Below the pieces are notes generated by a model. It ran no database searches, was not told where the DNA came from, and worked only from the letters and a program-made list of their open reading frames with translations. Source: Flaccisagitta enflata (Eukaryota > Chaetognatha > Sagittoidea > Aphragmophora). Taken from it: 64,000 bases of DNA. Positions 47,901 through 59,321 of this stretch are shown here, in pieces (position 1 is the stretch's first letter; each line of letters starts with the position of its first letter). The DNA is taken from NCBI GenBank assembly GCA_965153355.1, contig OZ231126.1, positions 103,850,001 to 103,914,000 on the forward strand, in the 5' to 3' direction. Position numbers and translations under genes: made by a program.

Positions 47901-49388
47901 AACTCGTCTAGAGTGTTAAGGCGTTCATCAAAAAACATGACTTTTATGTTTTTAAGACTGTCTGGGAGAGATAAGTTATAAGGTGTTGTGAAACACAAGC
48001 TAAATGTGAAAGGTTTTTGATAAAAGATAGCACTACTCGGAGTACTTTTGTCTTGGGGCAGTAGGGGTGGGAGAACAGGTCTGGGTTATATGGCGCTGAA
48101 AATTGCGGGAATGAGTAAAAATCCTTTGACATGCACGACAGGCATAATTGTAGCGGTGGTCTTTCCTGTGATTAACGAGTCCAAAGTAATTAGGAATAAC
48201 TAGAACGTGATCCGTGCTAGGAGGGTCCAATAAATCCACCTGTAGGTGATATGACGAGTTCCAGTGGTTAGATAAATGGGAGGTGATCAAGCGGGCTGTG
48301 TTTCCTTTATGTTGCTCCTGTTGGCCGAGGAACTTAAACATATTGATCGAAAAAGTTCGATAAAGCTGAAGGAAAGGATATTGTTGTTTGAGGGTGTCGC
48401 TAAAACCTTCATTTATATCCTCTAGTTTGTGAAAATCTTTTCGGTAAATTCTAAAGTCGTTTTCTGGTGTTTGTAATTCCCGAAATCGTAGAGAATGAAG
48501 AGCGGCAGTCACATCTTTCATATGAACTTTTCCTCGATTTAAACCCCCATGTTTCAAGTATTCTAGTTTCATGATAATAGAGAGTGGGACGCAGATATTG
48601 GGATAAGTTGAATAGGAGTATGGAATGAAGTTGTTTGGAAGTTGTACGAGACGGGGATTTAACATATTTTTAAATTGTGGTAGAATTGTGCGAGACGATC
48701 TAGCATGAGGAGTACCCCGATGTCCAAAACTTGGTCCGTGTAATATGTTTCGTTTGATTTTCACTAAACTCATTTTAGTTATGCGATCATACACCCATCC
48801 ACTTTCTTTTTTATTGTGTAGCGTGTCGACATCCTGTAGAATTTGAATATCGAAGTGAGTTAACATTTCGTCGGTAAATCTATTCACCATTTCTACAGAG
48901 TGATATTCAACTGTTATCCATTGTTGGTTGCGGTATGACGAAAATATTGTCATTGTATCTTGAAAATCAGTTATTTTATGAAACTGAATCTCTGCAGCAA
49001 GGAAGATGAGATATTCTTTTCCTGGTTGTAGAATTCCAGCAAGAGTCTGTTGTAGGTAGAAGATAGTGTAAATAAATGTTTCGCTTTCAGGCAAGTAGCT
49101 TTTCCATTCCTCTTGCGGAGCGCGTTGGAATACTATTTTTGATGATAATCCTTTTGATTTTCCATCCCAAATTAGAATAGGAAGAAAGAAAGCAAAAAAG
49201 AAAAGTGGATAGAGAATAAGAGTATCATTAGAAAGAGAACAAGAGTATTCATTAGTTTGGGGGGGGTGGGGGGTTGGTACGGTAGTATATGTATCATGTT
49301 ACGTACCTCCATAAAAGTTGTCTGTAGTATACTGTTGGATTACAAGAGAATGTTCATCAAGGTGGGTTAAATCGTCTTCGTGAAACAT
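44960..49388 (-). pseudogene. Protein-primed family B DNA polymerase (pPolB), Polinton/adintovirus type, interrupted
   Basis: Exon 1 (49388-49307, GGAG|gtacgt) joins in phase to 49150. The N-terminal ~380 residues end in a C2HC finger (CRACQRIF...H...C). Next come a CTFCGRMF...HHNH...CSACN zinc region, Exo I-like GLHNGSRYDF (about 47498), Exo II-like FFDSALM, the pPolB-typical IPQPFEMIDSLKY...YFDVLALYSGCDS segment, and motif A DVNGLYMSL (about 46515). A decayed motif B ends in GKT (about 45878), and motif C HDTDS is at 45595-45581. KTKGLKHH follows and the stop is at 44960. Frame changes at 48045-48000 (46 nt), 47460-47418 (43 nt) and 46377-46311 (67 nt) are each in-phase GT..AG stretches and may be short introns. 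Not explained that way: a shift in a T8 run (about 47712), a shift near 46110, a motif B junction without a GT donor (about 45880-46000) and an in-frame TGA at 45607-45605. The copy is decayed or has assembly indels. Confidence 0.8.
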
Positions 49389-49750
49389 CTTGGGTGGGAT
49401 CTTCACCCCCCCTCCCCTTTAGAAAGAGTGGGGGGGGGGTAGATGGGTAGTCACAGGTAGCTAGTTTTTAATTCAATTTTGATATTTTGCAAATGTTTTT
49501 ATTCCCTTGGACAGCACCATAAAGAAAAAAGTTATTACATTTACAGAATATATTCAATGGATATGTTGAAATAACCATCTTGTGTTACGGTGAGAGCGAG
49601 AGGATTTGTCACAAAAATCTGAATAGTGATGGAGAGTGGTGGGGGTGGGTGGGATTGGGGGTCAAGTGCGGGAGCGAAAGACAAAAAAGAAGAGTGAAGA
49701 AAAAATACATTCCTTGAAAAGGGAGTTGTTATTTCGACCTTTCAAAATCC

Positions 49751-49842
49751 TTATTTTTTATGTTTCTTCTGTTTCTTATGTTTTAAGGTTGGAGATGAAG
49801 GAGAAGAGGAAGAAGACCGAGAGGGAGAAGTGGAAGAGGTGT

Positions 49843-49873
<31 letters not shown>

Positions 49874-50614
49874 AGCAGGTCTTGACTTTGATTTTTTGGA
49901 CTTGGGCAAGCTTTTCATCTGTTGTTTGCTACTACTTTTCATCTTTTTGCTACTACTATGTAGAAATTTGGCACGTTTTTCATCATGGGGCCTTTTCAAC
50001 TTTTGTTTTGCTTTTAATGCACCTAACGACAAAACGCTGCTGGTCATAGTATCGATCATCAATGAAGTTGATATGACGTCATCTTGGTTGCCTTCCGATT
50101 CCGTGTCAGATTCGTTGTTGGTTGAGCTGTTATTGTCACTACTGTCTAAATCATAACAAACACGCTTCTTATTGTGCTTCTTACTCGGGGTAACCACGTT
50201 GTTGTCAGTCTCGTCATCATTATCATCATCATCATCATCAGCGTCATCACCAGCGTCAGTGTCATCACCAGCATCGTCGCCATTATCATCACCGTCATCA
50301 CCATCTTCCCCGTCATCACCATCACCACCATCATCGTCACCGTCATCCTCAACATCACCGTCATCCTCATCATCATCACCATCATCACTGTTACCATCAT
50401 CATCACCATCAGCATCATTACCATCACTATCATTACTATCATCATCACCATCATTTCTATCATCACCTTCGTCATTCCCATTATCATCATTGACATTGTT
50501 ATCATTATCATCATCATTATCATCATCATCATCATCATCATCACCATCATTATCATCATCTCTGTCTTCACCAGCGTGCTCGTCATCATTATCATCTTCC
50601 CCTTCGCTCCCGCT

Positions 50615-50673
<59 letters not shown>

Positions 50674-52162
50674 GTTTTGTCCTTCGTCTTTTCTTCTCTT
50701 CTTCCTCCTTCTCTCCTTGTATCTCTGCGTGGTAGTTCTCTCTTCCACGCCATTTTTCCTCATCCTCTTCCCTTTCTTTGCGCTTTGGATGGCGCTTCTT
50801 TCCTCCCTTTTCTTCATTTTCTCCCTGGATTACTTTGCGGCTGCCTTGGCTTCTTTTGTTGGATTTGGGATCTTTTTTCATTGGTGATTCTCTATTTGCA
50901 GGTAAATGTTGATGACGATTATCCTCGACCGCTTCAGAATCGATAAATACCTTGCCTGGGCTAGTTTTTCTCCAGTTCTGTGAAGAACTGTGTGCCTCTT
51001 TGTGTGCAGTGTGGTCATGTATGGAATGCTTGTTTGAGCTTGACCCCTTTTTCCTCTCTTCGTGTTTTCGCTTGGATTTTTTTATCAAAAACTGTCCGTA
51101 ATTTTTGGAAAGATATTGCTCAAAGGTTTCCTGACTCTGGTTTGTTGTTGCTGTTGTTGATTGTGTTGTTATTGGTGCTGTTGTTGCTGATGGTGATGTT
51201 GTGGCTGATGCCTGTTTTAGGAAGAGTGAAGCTTGGGCGATCGCGTGTTGTTGATCTTCTTCTTCCATTTTCTGTTTTGTGTATTTGCAATAAAAGAAAT
51301 CTTGGGTTAAACGGGTGCCGAAAAAGTTGCATGAGCTCACAAATTTACTCAAACAAATTTTCTCATGGGCTTTAACTGCAAACTGAGAAGATAGATTTAT
51401 GCCGCAGAGCATACACTTACTAAGAAACAGAGTATCAACTAGTTTTAAGTCGATAAAGATGTTTTCTTGTACTATCATTTTTCTTATGGCGGCATAAAGC
51501 TGAAACAACAAATGATCCTCCGAATGGATCAAAAAATAATGACTGCGAAGGTCCTCTAAACAACACGAGTATCGGAAATAATTGTATTCCTCCTTTCCCT
51601 CCAAGAAGTACTGGTGGCAGAGATAGCATGGGAGAATCATGCCGTGTCCACTCTTGACTCTTGCACTTTGTCTGTCGGAATGGAATTTTACAAAATGGTT
51701 GAGGGTTTGCTGGAGTGAAGTCCTGACAGTCAATATATGAATATTCACTTCTGAGTGTAGGGGGTCTTGAAATGCAATTTGCGCAGGGGGTGGGTTTTTG
51801 GTTTTGTGAACCAGAGGGGGACAGTAAAAACAATTCACATACACATGGTGGGCCCCGGAACCTATGGATGGTTGTTGTAGGTCGACATTGTTGGGTAATT
51901 CCTGTTGGGGGCCTCCAAAGGAGGTGACTAGTTTTTCTAGTCTGCCAAGTTCCTTCCGGTCAAAGTGGGTTGTAATGGGCCCTGTTTGCCAGTCAGAGGA
52001 GGGGTAGTGTCCAAGAGAGATGGTTGCGGGCTTCTTTTCCATTATACGGGTCATATTTTTCACAACTCGCTCTCTCTGGGTTTTGAGTCTTTCTACTTTG
52101 CTCGGGTTAAATGGGGATTGTGGTTTAGAGGGGGGGGGGTAGCCTTGAGGTAACGTTTCCAT
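49751..52162 (-). CDS. 803-aa zinc-binding and highly acidic/basic low-complexity protein upstream of pPolB
   Basis: One uninterrupted frame from ATG 52162. Residues ~110-290 hold three Cys/His modules: CFYCPPL, CYLCHQYF with later Cys-Cys and two His (LRSHYFLIH), and CMLCGINL...H..IC. A Ser/Thr-rich and strongly basic segment follows (KKSKRKHEERKKG), then KRRRTKH, then about 170 residues that are nearly all Asp with Gly/Asn (encoded by CAT-type repeats on the + strand, about 50205-50670). The end is Ser-rich then HKKQKKHKK. Several putative nuclear signals. No family recognised. Its position just before pPolB, on the same strand, suggests it belongs to the same element, possibly as a nucleic-acid-binding partner. 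The zinc part is the best query for homologue searches. Confidence 0.7.
50205..50672 (+). repeat. (CAT/CAC)n trinucleotide repeat inside the 803-aa gene
   Basis: Degenerate CAT/CAC/CGT triplets; 50622-50672 is almost pure CAT. On the minus strand they are Asp/Gly/Asn codons, and the triplet period keeps the other frames open as well (poly-Ser, poly-Ile, poly-Met), which are artefacts. Confidence 0.9.
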
Positions 52163-52862
52163 TCCCTTTTGAGAAAGTGCTGAGGACTGGGAACCAAGAT
52201 GGAATCTATGTTCTCTAGAATGGAAATGAAAAAAATTGGTGTGAGTTTCAGTTGGTAGGAGGCCAATTTTATATTGCCCCTTGTATCCACTTCCTGGTTT
52301 TGGCTTTTGTTTGATAACAAAAACTGTTTGAGCAGATCTGTGTTGCCAAAACCAACACTGTTGGCCTTGACTTTGTTGTGTTTTTCAGTCAAGCATGCAA
52401 ACGCAGCTGTGTCTGTGGTAAAGCCAATGTTAGGAAACACACTTTAACTCAGCAATTCACTTGGGAGGGTACTTTTGAAAATGTCCATAATTTTACTACG
52501 TATCTGTTTAAGCTCAGAGAGATTGCAGTTTGACTTAGGCTTCCCAGGTCAAATCCCAACCCCCTTTTCAGAATTATCTTGTGCGCCATCCAGAGAGAGT
52601 CATTCTTTCACTAACTCATAACCCAAAGTAGCCGCTGGCGGCAGACTGTTCTCATTCGGATCCATGATAAATTTTGAGCTAGTAGTAATATTTTCAGCAT
52701 TCATCACCATTCTATCAATGATTGTTAAAAGTTTTTGTAGATGGGTATTTGTAACGAGACTCTCAGCAAATGTTGAAAAATAAATATGGGCTGCCTATTC
52801 CACCTCCTCTTCATCAATGACGCAAAAGGTTTTACAGCGATCAAGCAATAACTTGAGCGGTA
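52100..52862 (-). pseudogene. Decayed coding fragment with five in-frame stops, family unknown
   Basis: One minus frame reads like protein for about 230 codons from 52860, with segments such as LLLDRCKTFCVIDEEEV, FAESLVTNTHLQKLLTIIDR, MDPNENSLPPAATLGYELV and NIGFTTDTAAFACLTEK. It is broken by stops near 52798, 52600, 52550, 52448 and an end near 52100. No frame shift is needed. The right side is cut by the 20-bp minisatellite. It overlaps the start of the 803-aa ORF in another frame by a few dozen bases. It may be a relic of a gene of the pPolB element or an unrelated transposon gene. Confidence 0.5.
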
Positions 52863-52919
52863 ATCATATCAAACATTTTTTTCACAGTGAAAAATGTAAT
52901 ATTTTTAGGTTTTTTGGTT

Positions 52920-53535
52920 ACGGCGGCCTCAACGACCTAATCGCGGCCTCGACAACCAAATCTTGGCCTCAACAACCTAATCCTGGCCTCAACAACCTAA
53001 TCCCGGACAACGACCTAATCCCGGACAACAACCTAATCCGGGACAACGACCTAATCCGGGACAACAACCTAATCTCGGACAACGACCTAATCCCGGCCTC
53101 AACGACCTAATCCTGGCCTCAACAACCTAGTCCCGGCCTCAACGACCTAGTCCCGGCCTCAATGACCTAATCCCGGCCTCAACAACCTAATCTTGGCCTC
53201 AACGACCTAATCCCGGCCTCAACGACCTAATCCCGGCCTAAACGACCTAATCCCGGCCTCAACAACCTAATCCCGGCCTCAACGACCTAATCCCGGCCTC
53301 AACGACCTAATCCCGGCCTCAACGACCTAATCCCGGCCTCAACGACCTAATCCCGGCCTCAACGACCTAATCCCGGCCTCAACGACCTTATCCTGGCCTC
53401 AGCATCCTATTGAGGCCACAGCAACCTAATTGCGGCCTGAGCGACCTAATTGCGGCCTGAGCAACTCGTGACCTCATTAACCTAATCCTGGCCTCAGCGA
53501 CCAAATTGTGGCCACATCAATCTAACTGCGCAGCA
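52920..53535 (+). repeat. 20-bp minisatellite (CGGCCTCAACGACCTAATCC)n
   Basis: About 28 copies with A/G variants (CAACAACC, GGACAACGACC) and decay at both ends. Non-coding. Confidence 0.95.
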
Positions 53536-53549
53536 TAGTCGCAACCAGA

Positions 53550-53700
53550 TACTTTTAGTCGCGGACACGGTTGGTCGATCCGTCCATTCGTCGGTCCCTC
53601 AACATTTTTTAATTGCGATTGGTTTTTTGCAATACTGCTCCTGCCCAACCGTCCGTAACTGGATTGCCGTGTATCCAGTCTTGTTAACTCAGTCATGGTA
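53550..53700 (+). repeat. GTCGG-headed interspersed repeat copy
   Basis: TAGTCGCGGACACGGTTGGTCG followed by CCGTCCATTCGTCGGTCC and ending GCCGTGTATCCAGTCTTGTT; related to the copies at 27643-27865 and 59772-59965. Confidence 0.6.
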
Positions 53701-53867
53701 TGGGCCTTAGTTTAGGGCAGTGATCAAACAAAGAGGAAGCATTTGCGGAGATAAGATTCATAAATTCAGTTTCTTTAATTTAAAATCCATGTACGAGAAG
53801 CAAAATTTCAACGATCATTTGAAAAAAAAAGAACAAATAGGAATATCAAATTTCATTTTATCTTTTT

Positions 53868-54115
53868 TTCCTTTACCATCTTCTCCGAAAGAAACGCAGC
53901 AGTTATAGAAATAGCATCAACTTTGGAAGAATGCTGCTCTTAAACGAATAAAGCTACACTTCCCAGATTGCTCCCATTTTAAAGATTTAAAGGAGATCTT
54001 TAAAATGGGACCAATCTGGGGTCTGTAGCTTTACTCGTTTTGGAGCAATATTCTTCCAAAGTTGATGCTATTTTTAAAACTGCTTCGTTTCTTTCGGCGA
54101 AGATAGTAGTTGTCG
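53868..54115. mobile_element. Palindromic MITE, about 250 bp
   Basis: The left arm (CATCTTCTCCGAAAGAAACG, AATAGCATCAACTTTGGAAGAAT, AATAAAGCTACA, CCCATTTTAAAGAT) matches the reverse complement of the right arm with few mismatches. The centre is around 53990. No coding capacity. Confidence 0.75.
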
Positions 54116-54137
54116 CACTTTTTTGTTGCTGTGTTTA

Positions 54138-54293
54138 CAGTTGAACCCCCCTCTAACGGACCCGCTTTCAAAAAAATTCCGCCTAATACTTAGTCCCTAT
54201 AGCCAGTTTTCTCTTGTTGGCTATAACAGAATTCCGCCTATAACAGATAAAATTTGTTGGTCCTCTGAAATCCGTTTCAGCGGGGTTTCACTG
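54138..54293. mobile_element. pogo/Tigger-like MITE, TA TSD
   Basis: Left CAGTTGAACCCCCCTCTAAC, right GCGGGGTTTCACTG, flanked by TA (54136-54137, 54294-54295). Same family as 14391-14567. Confidence 0.75.
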
Positions 54294-54299
54294 TATCTC

Positions 54300-56020
54300 C
54301 ATCTTTGACCTCATGCTATATTATCATTGTTCATTTTCATTGCCCTTTTTTATTCTTTTCCTTTTATGTTTCTTTCTACTATCATTGTTGTTTGTCTCCT
54401 TATCTTCATTGTTTTTTTTTCCATCATTTCATTGTTGTCGTTCTTCTGTTTCCCTTTTTTGTCGTTTTTTCCCTTCATTGTCATTGTTTCCCCCCTCAAT
54501 CGTTGTTGTTCACTTGTTCATCATTATTATCATTTTCCTTCATCGTCGTTGTTCTTCGTCTTCACAGTAGTTCTTCTTCTTCTTCAACTTCGTCGTTGTT
54601 CTTCTTCAGCCTCGTCGATGTTCTCCTTCAACCTCATTGTCGATCTTCTTCAGCCTCATTGTCGTACTTCTTCAACCTCATTGTCGTTCTTCTTCGGCAT
54701 CGTCATCGTTTTTCAGCATCGTTGTTGTTCATCTTCACCATCGTCGTCTTTTCTTTCATTAGATGTTATTGTCCTTTTCCTTCGTTGTCGCTGTGTATAA
54801 CGGACCACATGACTTCTGGAATGTATCATTATTGAAAACACAAGTATCGTGCACAATTCCAGTTGTTCCTGATGTCAAATGGCTGACTATTTGAGAAGTA
54901 TCCAACTACTACTCCATGACTACTTTTTTTCCAAACGCTGGGAGACGAAGAATATTCATCTTACCTTGCTATAAAAAATTCCTGAAGTAGGAAACACTTC
55001 TCGCCGTTTCTCCTCCAAAGTTCCCCATGATAAGTCCGACAGAAATCAAGTAATGAAAAAAAGAAGAAAAAAATAGAAACCCCGATCTGCGTCTTTGCAG
55101 TAAATTGATGCTAGCGGATATAAGATTCATCTACAACCGTTTTCTCTTGATCATTGCTCGAAATCCCTGATGTTTAAAAAATTGTTTCTAATTTTTTTTG
55201 GCTCAAGTTAGGTCAAAATGAATATCAGAATCGTGTTCTACAGCCTTTTTAGGTCCCCTATGCAAAAAACTGTAATGTGTCCATCTCTTTTTTTCAAAAC
55301 CCTTAAAATTGAGATTTTCCTTAAGCGGAATCCTGACCGACTTCTACCAATTATATGAAATGAAATGAATTTATTCACAACACCCTCGGGCGCCTTACGG
55401 GCACCTTAAGAGGTAATTCTGCACACCAGCAAATGGCTACTCACATGAGTAGTCGTACTACACAATGGCCTAATTTCATGAATAAAAAACCAAATCACCA
55501 AAAAACAGGTCACTTCTACTAGAGGGGCTCCGATCTTTTGTCCTATATGCAGTACTACGCATTCTGCGTCGTGGAGAACCTTTCCTACTTACTGTCGCAT
55601 GAATACCTGTTCACTCTCACCCATTTCCATTTGTTGCTCTAAATAACCAATTACTAACCCACAAAATTACACGCAATCGATAGGAAATTGTTTAATTTGC
55701 CTAGATCCAAAATACTGTAACCTAACTTTTTTCAAAAATCTTAAAAAATTGATCGGGGGCAAGTTCAAAAAGAGAATGGAAAAAAAGAATGTCGGTTTTC
55801 TCTTTTACTTTTTAAGTATGAAAAAGGCCCTAACTTCCGAACTATTGATGCGATTGTCCTGAAATTTAAATTACTAGCTTCTCGACCTACAAGCCAAAAA
55901 TCTCGATGGTGAACCATCGTTAAGTTGAACACACCTCTTTGCCTACTAGAGACATTACATACCCAACCATCACCCAAAACCCCCAAATCACCATCTGGTG
56001 ACCATCACCGACACACGGCG
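54300..56020. other. Non-coding stretch; T/C-rich block at 54310-54800
   Basis: 54310-54800 is pyrimidine-rich with TCGTTGTTCTTC-type repeats; its open frames are artefacts. The rest is AT-rich, with no gene seen. Confidence 0.45.
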
Positions 56021-56029
56021 CAATCTGTA

Positions 56030-56380
56030 GTGATATTAATCCCCTGGGGAATTCCCCGGGGAACCCCCATTGCAATTACTTTTTAAAGTAAACCAAGTTT
56101 TTTTGAGAAATATCGAAGTTTTATCCTGGGGAAATCCCTGGAGAAATCCCCTTTTACGACTATTTTTTAAAATGAACCGGGCTTTACTGAAGAATATGAA
56201 AGTTTAATTCTGGGGAATCCCCCGGAGAATCCCCTATTACAATTAATCTTTTAAGTAAACCGGGTTTTACTGAGAAATATCAAAGATTTATTCCGGGGAA
56301 TTCCCGGGGAATTCCCCGAGGAAATCCTTCATTAAAACTAACTTAGCCAATGAATTGGGGCTTTTCCCCGGGGGACTAAT
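56030..56380 (+). repeat. Tandem repeat of ~105 bp with GGGGAATTCCCC cores
   Basis: About three degenerate units, each with a CCTGGGGAA(T/A)(C/T)CC-type core, a run to TTACRAYTA and a GTTTTACTGARAAATAT-type part. Confidence 0.7.
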
Positions 56381-56449
56381 GTCCAGTTTTTCTAGTATAG
56401 ATTGCGCTGTGCGACACCCCTAAAACCACCCAAACACCTAAATCACCAA

Positions 56450-56778
56450 CTACCTTCTGATCGGCCGCTTTAAAAGAGGTGGAAAATTCACAAGGACTCA
56501 AATCCGGATCTAAGGTCAATCCTATCAATGCAGTTGTCCACTGATAAAATGATTGAAGGAGGATCGGGAAAGAAAGTTAAGTCTTTCGATGAAACAGTGT
56601 ATCACAGGTCATGACCTGTGATACACTGTTTCATCGAAAGACTTAACTTTCTTTCCCGATCCTCCTTCAATCATTTTATCAGTGGACAACTGCATTGATA
56701 GAGATTGACCTTAGATCCGGATTTGAGTCCTTGTGAATTTTCCAATTTCTCTTTTAAATGCGGCCGGTCAGAAGGTAG
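56450..56778. mobile_element. Near-perfect 329-bp palindrome
   Basis: Centre AGGTCA|TGACCT at 56611/56612. The inner ~90 bases on each side (for example ATGCAGTTGTCCACTGATAA and its complement) match with no mismatch that I can see. The outer arms to CTACCTTCTGA / TCAGAAGGTAG have a few changes. Likely a foldback or hairpin MITE. Confidence 0.85.
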
Positions 56779-57059
56779 TAATGGCATGAGATCTAGCTTG
56801 AACTAATCTGCTTGAATTTGGTTCCAAAAGATACTTTGGCGTGTGCCCATAACTCTGTTCATCTCATTTACCGAAATTTTGAACTTCTTAGGGGCCCCTA
56901 AGGGCCCCCAAAAAGCCCCTAATGAAAATTTTTTGAATAAAAAAGTGGGGTGCATTGTCAAATGGCATTATCAACAGCATTGTCAAACCGCATTGTCAAA
57001 TGGCATTGTCAGACAACATATGTTAAGCTGTATCACTCTGAGTCTCTGTAGCAAGTTTT

Positions 57060-58125
57060 AATCAAATTGGTGGAAGACGGCCAAAATTTTGCAAGTTTTT
57101 TTTCACTTTTAAGAAGGTAGGGTGGTTGAGTAATAAACTGGTTTTGCCAGTTAGCATGCTAAAATCGTGTTAAATCACTTACAAACATCGAGTCTTTTTA
57201 TTTTGAGTCTACATACTAAGTTTTAACCGAATTGGTTTAAAATGAATTAAGTTTTGCACATTTATCACTTTTACGGTGGTGGGCTGGCTGGTTGGTAGGC
57301 CAGTTAGCATGCTAAAATCTTTATAAATCAAATTCATATGATGAGTCCTTCCATTTAGGGACTACATACCAAGTTTCAACCAAATCAGTTGAAAAATGCT
57401 GAAGTTATGCACATTTTTCACAATTAGACTGGTAGACCAGTTGGGTGGTAGGCTGGTTTGGCTGGTTAACATGCTAAAATCTTTACAATTCAAATACATA
57501 TGTTGAGTTCTCCCATTTAGAGACTACATACCAAGTTTCAACCAAATTGGTTGAAAAATGCCAAAGTTATGCACATTTTTCATTTTTAGGCTGGTAGGCT
57601 AGTTGGGTGGTAGGCTGGTTTGGCTGGTTAGCATGTTAAAATCTTTACAATTCAAATACATTTGTTGAGTCCTTCCATTTAGAGACTACATACCAAGTTT
57701 CAACCGAATCGGTTGAAAAATGCCAAAGTTAACCACATTTTTCACTTTTAGGCTGGTAGGCTAGTTGGGTGGTAGGCTGGTTTGGCCGGTTAGAATGCTA
57801 AAATCTTTACAATTCAAATACATATGTTGAGTTTCTTTCATTTAGAGACTACATACCAGTTCACCAAATCGTTGAAAATGCCGAAGTTATGCACGTTTTC
57901 ACTTTTTAGGCTGGTAGGCTGGTTGGGTGGTAGGCCGGTTTGGCCGGTTAACATGCTAAAATCTGTACAAATCAAATACATATATTGAGTCCTTCCATTT
58001 AGAGACTACATACCAAGTTTCAATCAAATCGGTTGAAAATTGCCGAAGTTATACGCGTTTTTCACTTTTAGGCTGGTAGGCTGGTTGGGCCGGTTGGGTG
58101 GGTTGGATCATAGCATACGCATAAG
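57060..58125 (+). repeat. Tandem array of ~155-bp units
   Basis: About six or seven units containing TAGAGACTACATACCAAGTT, TCAACCAAATCGGTTGAAAA, AGTTATGCACATTTTTCA and GGCTGGTAGGCTGGTTGGGT. Units near 57450-58100 are the best conserved; the outer ones are decayed. Confidence 0.85.
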
Positions 58126-58289
58126 ATGTAAAGCGGCTTACCCTAGTATAACTTCCCTCCAAATATGAAGCAAATCGGTCAACGCGTTCAAAAGTTAGCC
58201 CATTTTTAAAAGTGTGGACGACAACAACGACAACAACGACACCCACCCGCCTCGAATTATAGTCCGCGTCGGAATGGTATTCCGTCGCG

Positions 58290-59310
58290 GACAATAAAAA
58301 GATGCTTTATTGCCCATGGGTGATGGTTGCCATGGAAACACATTTCCATGTATTTACACTAAAGTATGAATATTTTGAGAAATTTTTTGAGGAACATTGT
58401 TTAGAATAAAATTTTGCGACAACTTTCCAACAATATGTTCTGTAAGAATATTGCCTTTAGCCATAGCTAAGGAGCGTAACTATGTGTAACAACACTGTGA
58501 TGCTCCTTAGCAACCGCCAAACTAGCGATATTTTACAGAACATATAATGGAAAAGTAGTAGCAAATTCTTTTTAAACAATGTTCCTCAAAAATTTCTCAA
58601 TGATATTGAGAATCTAGACGTGAGACTTAGCAAGCAACAAGCATTGGGAAGAAAGAATGTAGAAGTCATGATAATTGGATTATAGACTAATAAAGGATGC
58701 ACCATGATAGCTGGTTGCCATGGAACACATTTCCATGTATTCTCGCAAAAATATCAATATTTTGAGAAATTTTTTTAGGGAACATTGCTTAAAATCAAAT
58801 TTGCAGCAACTTTCCCACAGTATGTTCTGTAAGAATATCGCTCGTTTGACCGTTGCTAGGTGCTGTCACACATAATTACGCTCCCTAGCAATGGCAAAAC
58901 GAGCGATATTGTTAAAGAACATACTGTGGGAAAATTGTTGCAAATTTGATTTTAAGCAATGTTCCCTGAAAAAATTTCTCAAAATGTTGATATTTTTGCA
59001 AGAAAACATGGAAATGTGTTTCTATGGCAACCAGCTATCATGGGTAATAAAGCATCTTTTTATCAGTTTATATTCTAAATATCACTCCCCTAGCTTCATT
59101 CATCTTTCCATAATGCTCGCCCCCATTATCTCAAGTCTAGATGGAATGTACTGTACTTTAGGGTAAATACATAGAAACGTATTTCCATGGCAACCAACAC
59201 CCATGGGCAATAAAGCATCCTTTTATCAATTTACATTCCAAATATCAGTCTTAGGTTTATTTATCTTCCTGTAATGAATGCCCCCGTATTTCCAAGTCTA
59301 GACGACATCT
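58290..59310. mobile_element. Two nested foldback elements related to 13440-14770
   Basis: TTGCCATGGAAACACATTTCC and its complement occur four times in alternating orientation (about 58330, 58713, 59010, 59185). Pairs such as ACAGTATGTTCTGTAAGAATAT / GTTAAAGAACATACTGT complete the stems. The right end reads TATTTCCAAGTCTAGACGAC (about 59287), as in the copy at 14600. Confidence 0.75.
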
Positions 59311-59321
59311 ACAGTAGCAAC

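Larger units (their letters stand above)
38993..52162 (-). mobile_element. Putative virus-derived / Polinton-like element with pPolB and three companion genes
   Basis: Four genes lie head to tail on the minus strand: zinc/acidic protein (49751-52162), pPolB (44960-49388), gene B (42976-44837) and gene C (39823-42119). Spacings are short: 362 bp between the first two, 122 bp between pPolB and gene B, about 860 bp before gene C. pPolB is typical of Polintons/Mavericks, adintoviruses and adenoviruses, never of ordinary animal genes. The integrase, packaging ATPase, cysteine protease and capsid genes expected of a full Polinton were not recognised, nor were terminal repeats. The boundaries given are those of the outermost supported exons. 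Alternatives: a decayed Polinton with captured host genes, or an endogenous virus of an unknown group. Confidence 0.55.

Noticed and set aside
50172-50887. Poly-Ser, poly-Ile and poly-Met ORFs
   Set aside because: Other frames of the CAT triplet tract; the minus Asp-rich frame is continuous with the 803-aa protein that has real zinc modules.
38993-52162. Complete Polinton/Maverick
   Set aside because: Only pPolB is recognisable; no integrase, ATPase, protease, capsid or terminal repeats seen, so the full name is not justified.
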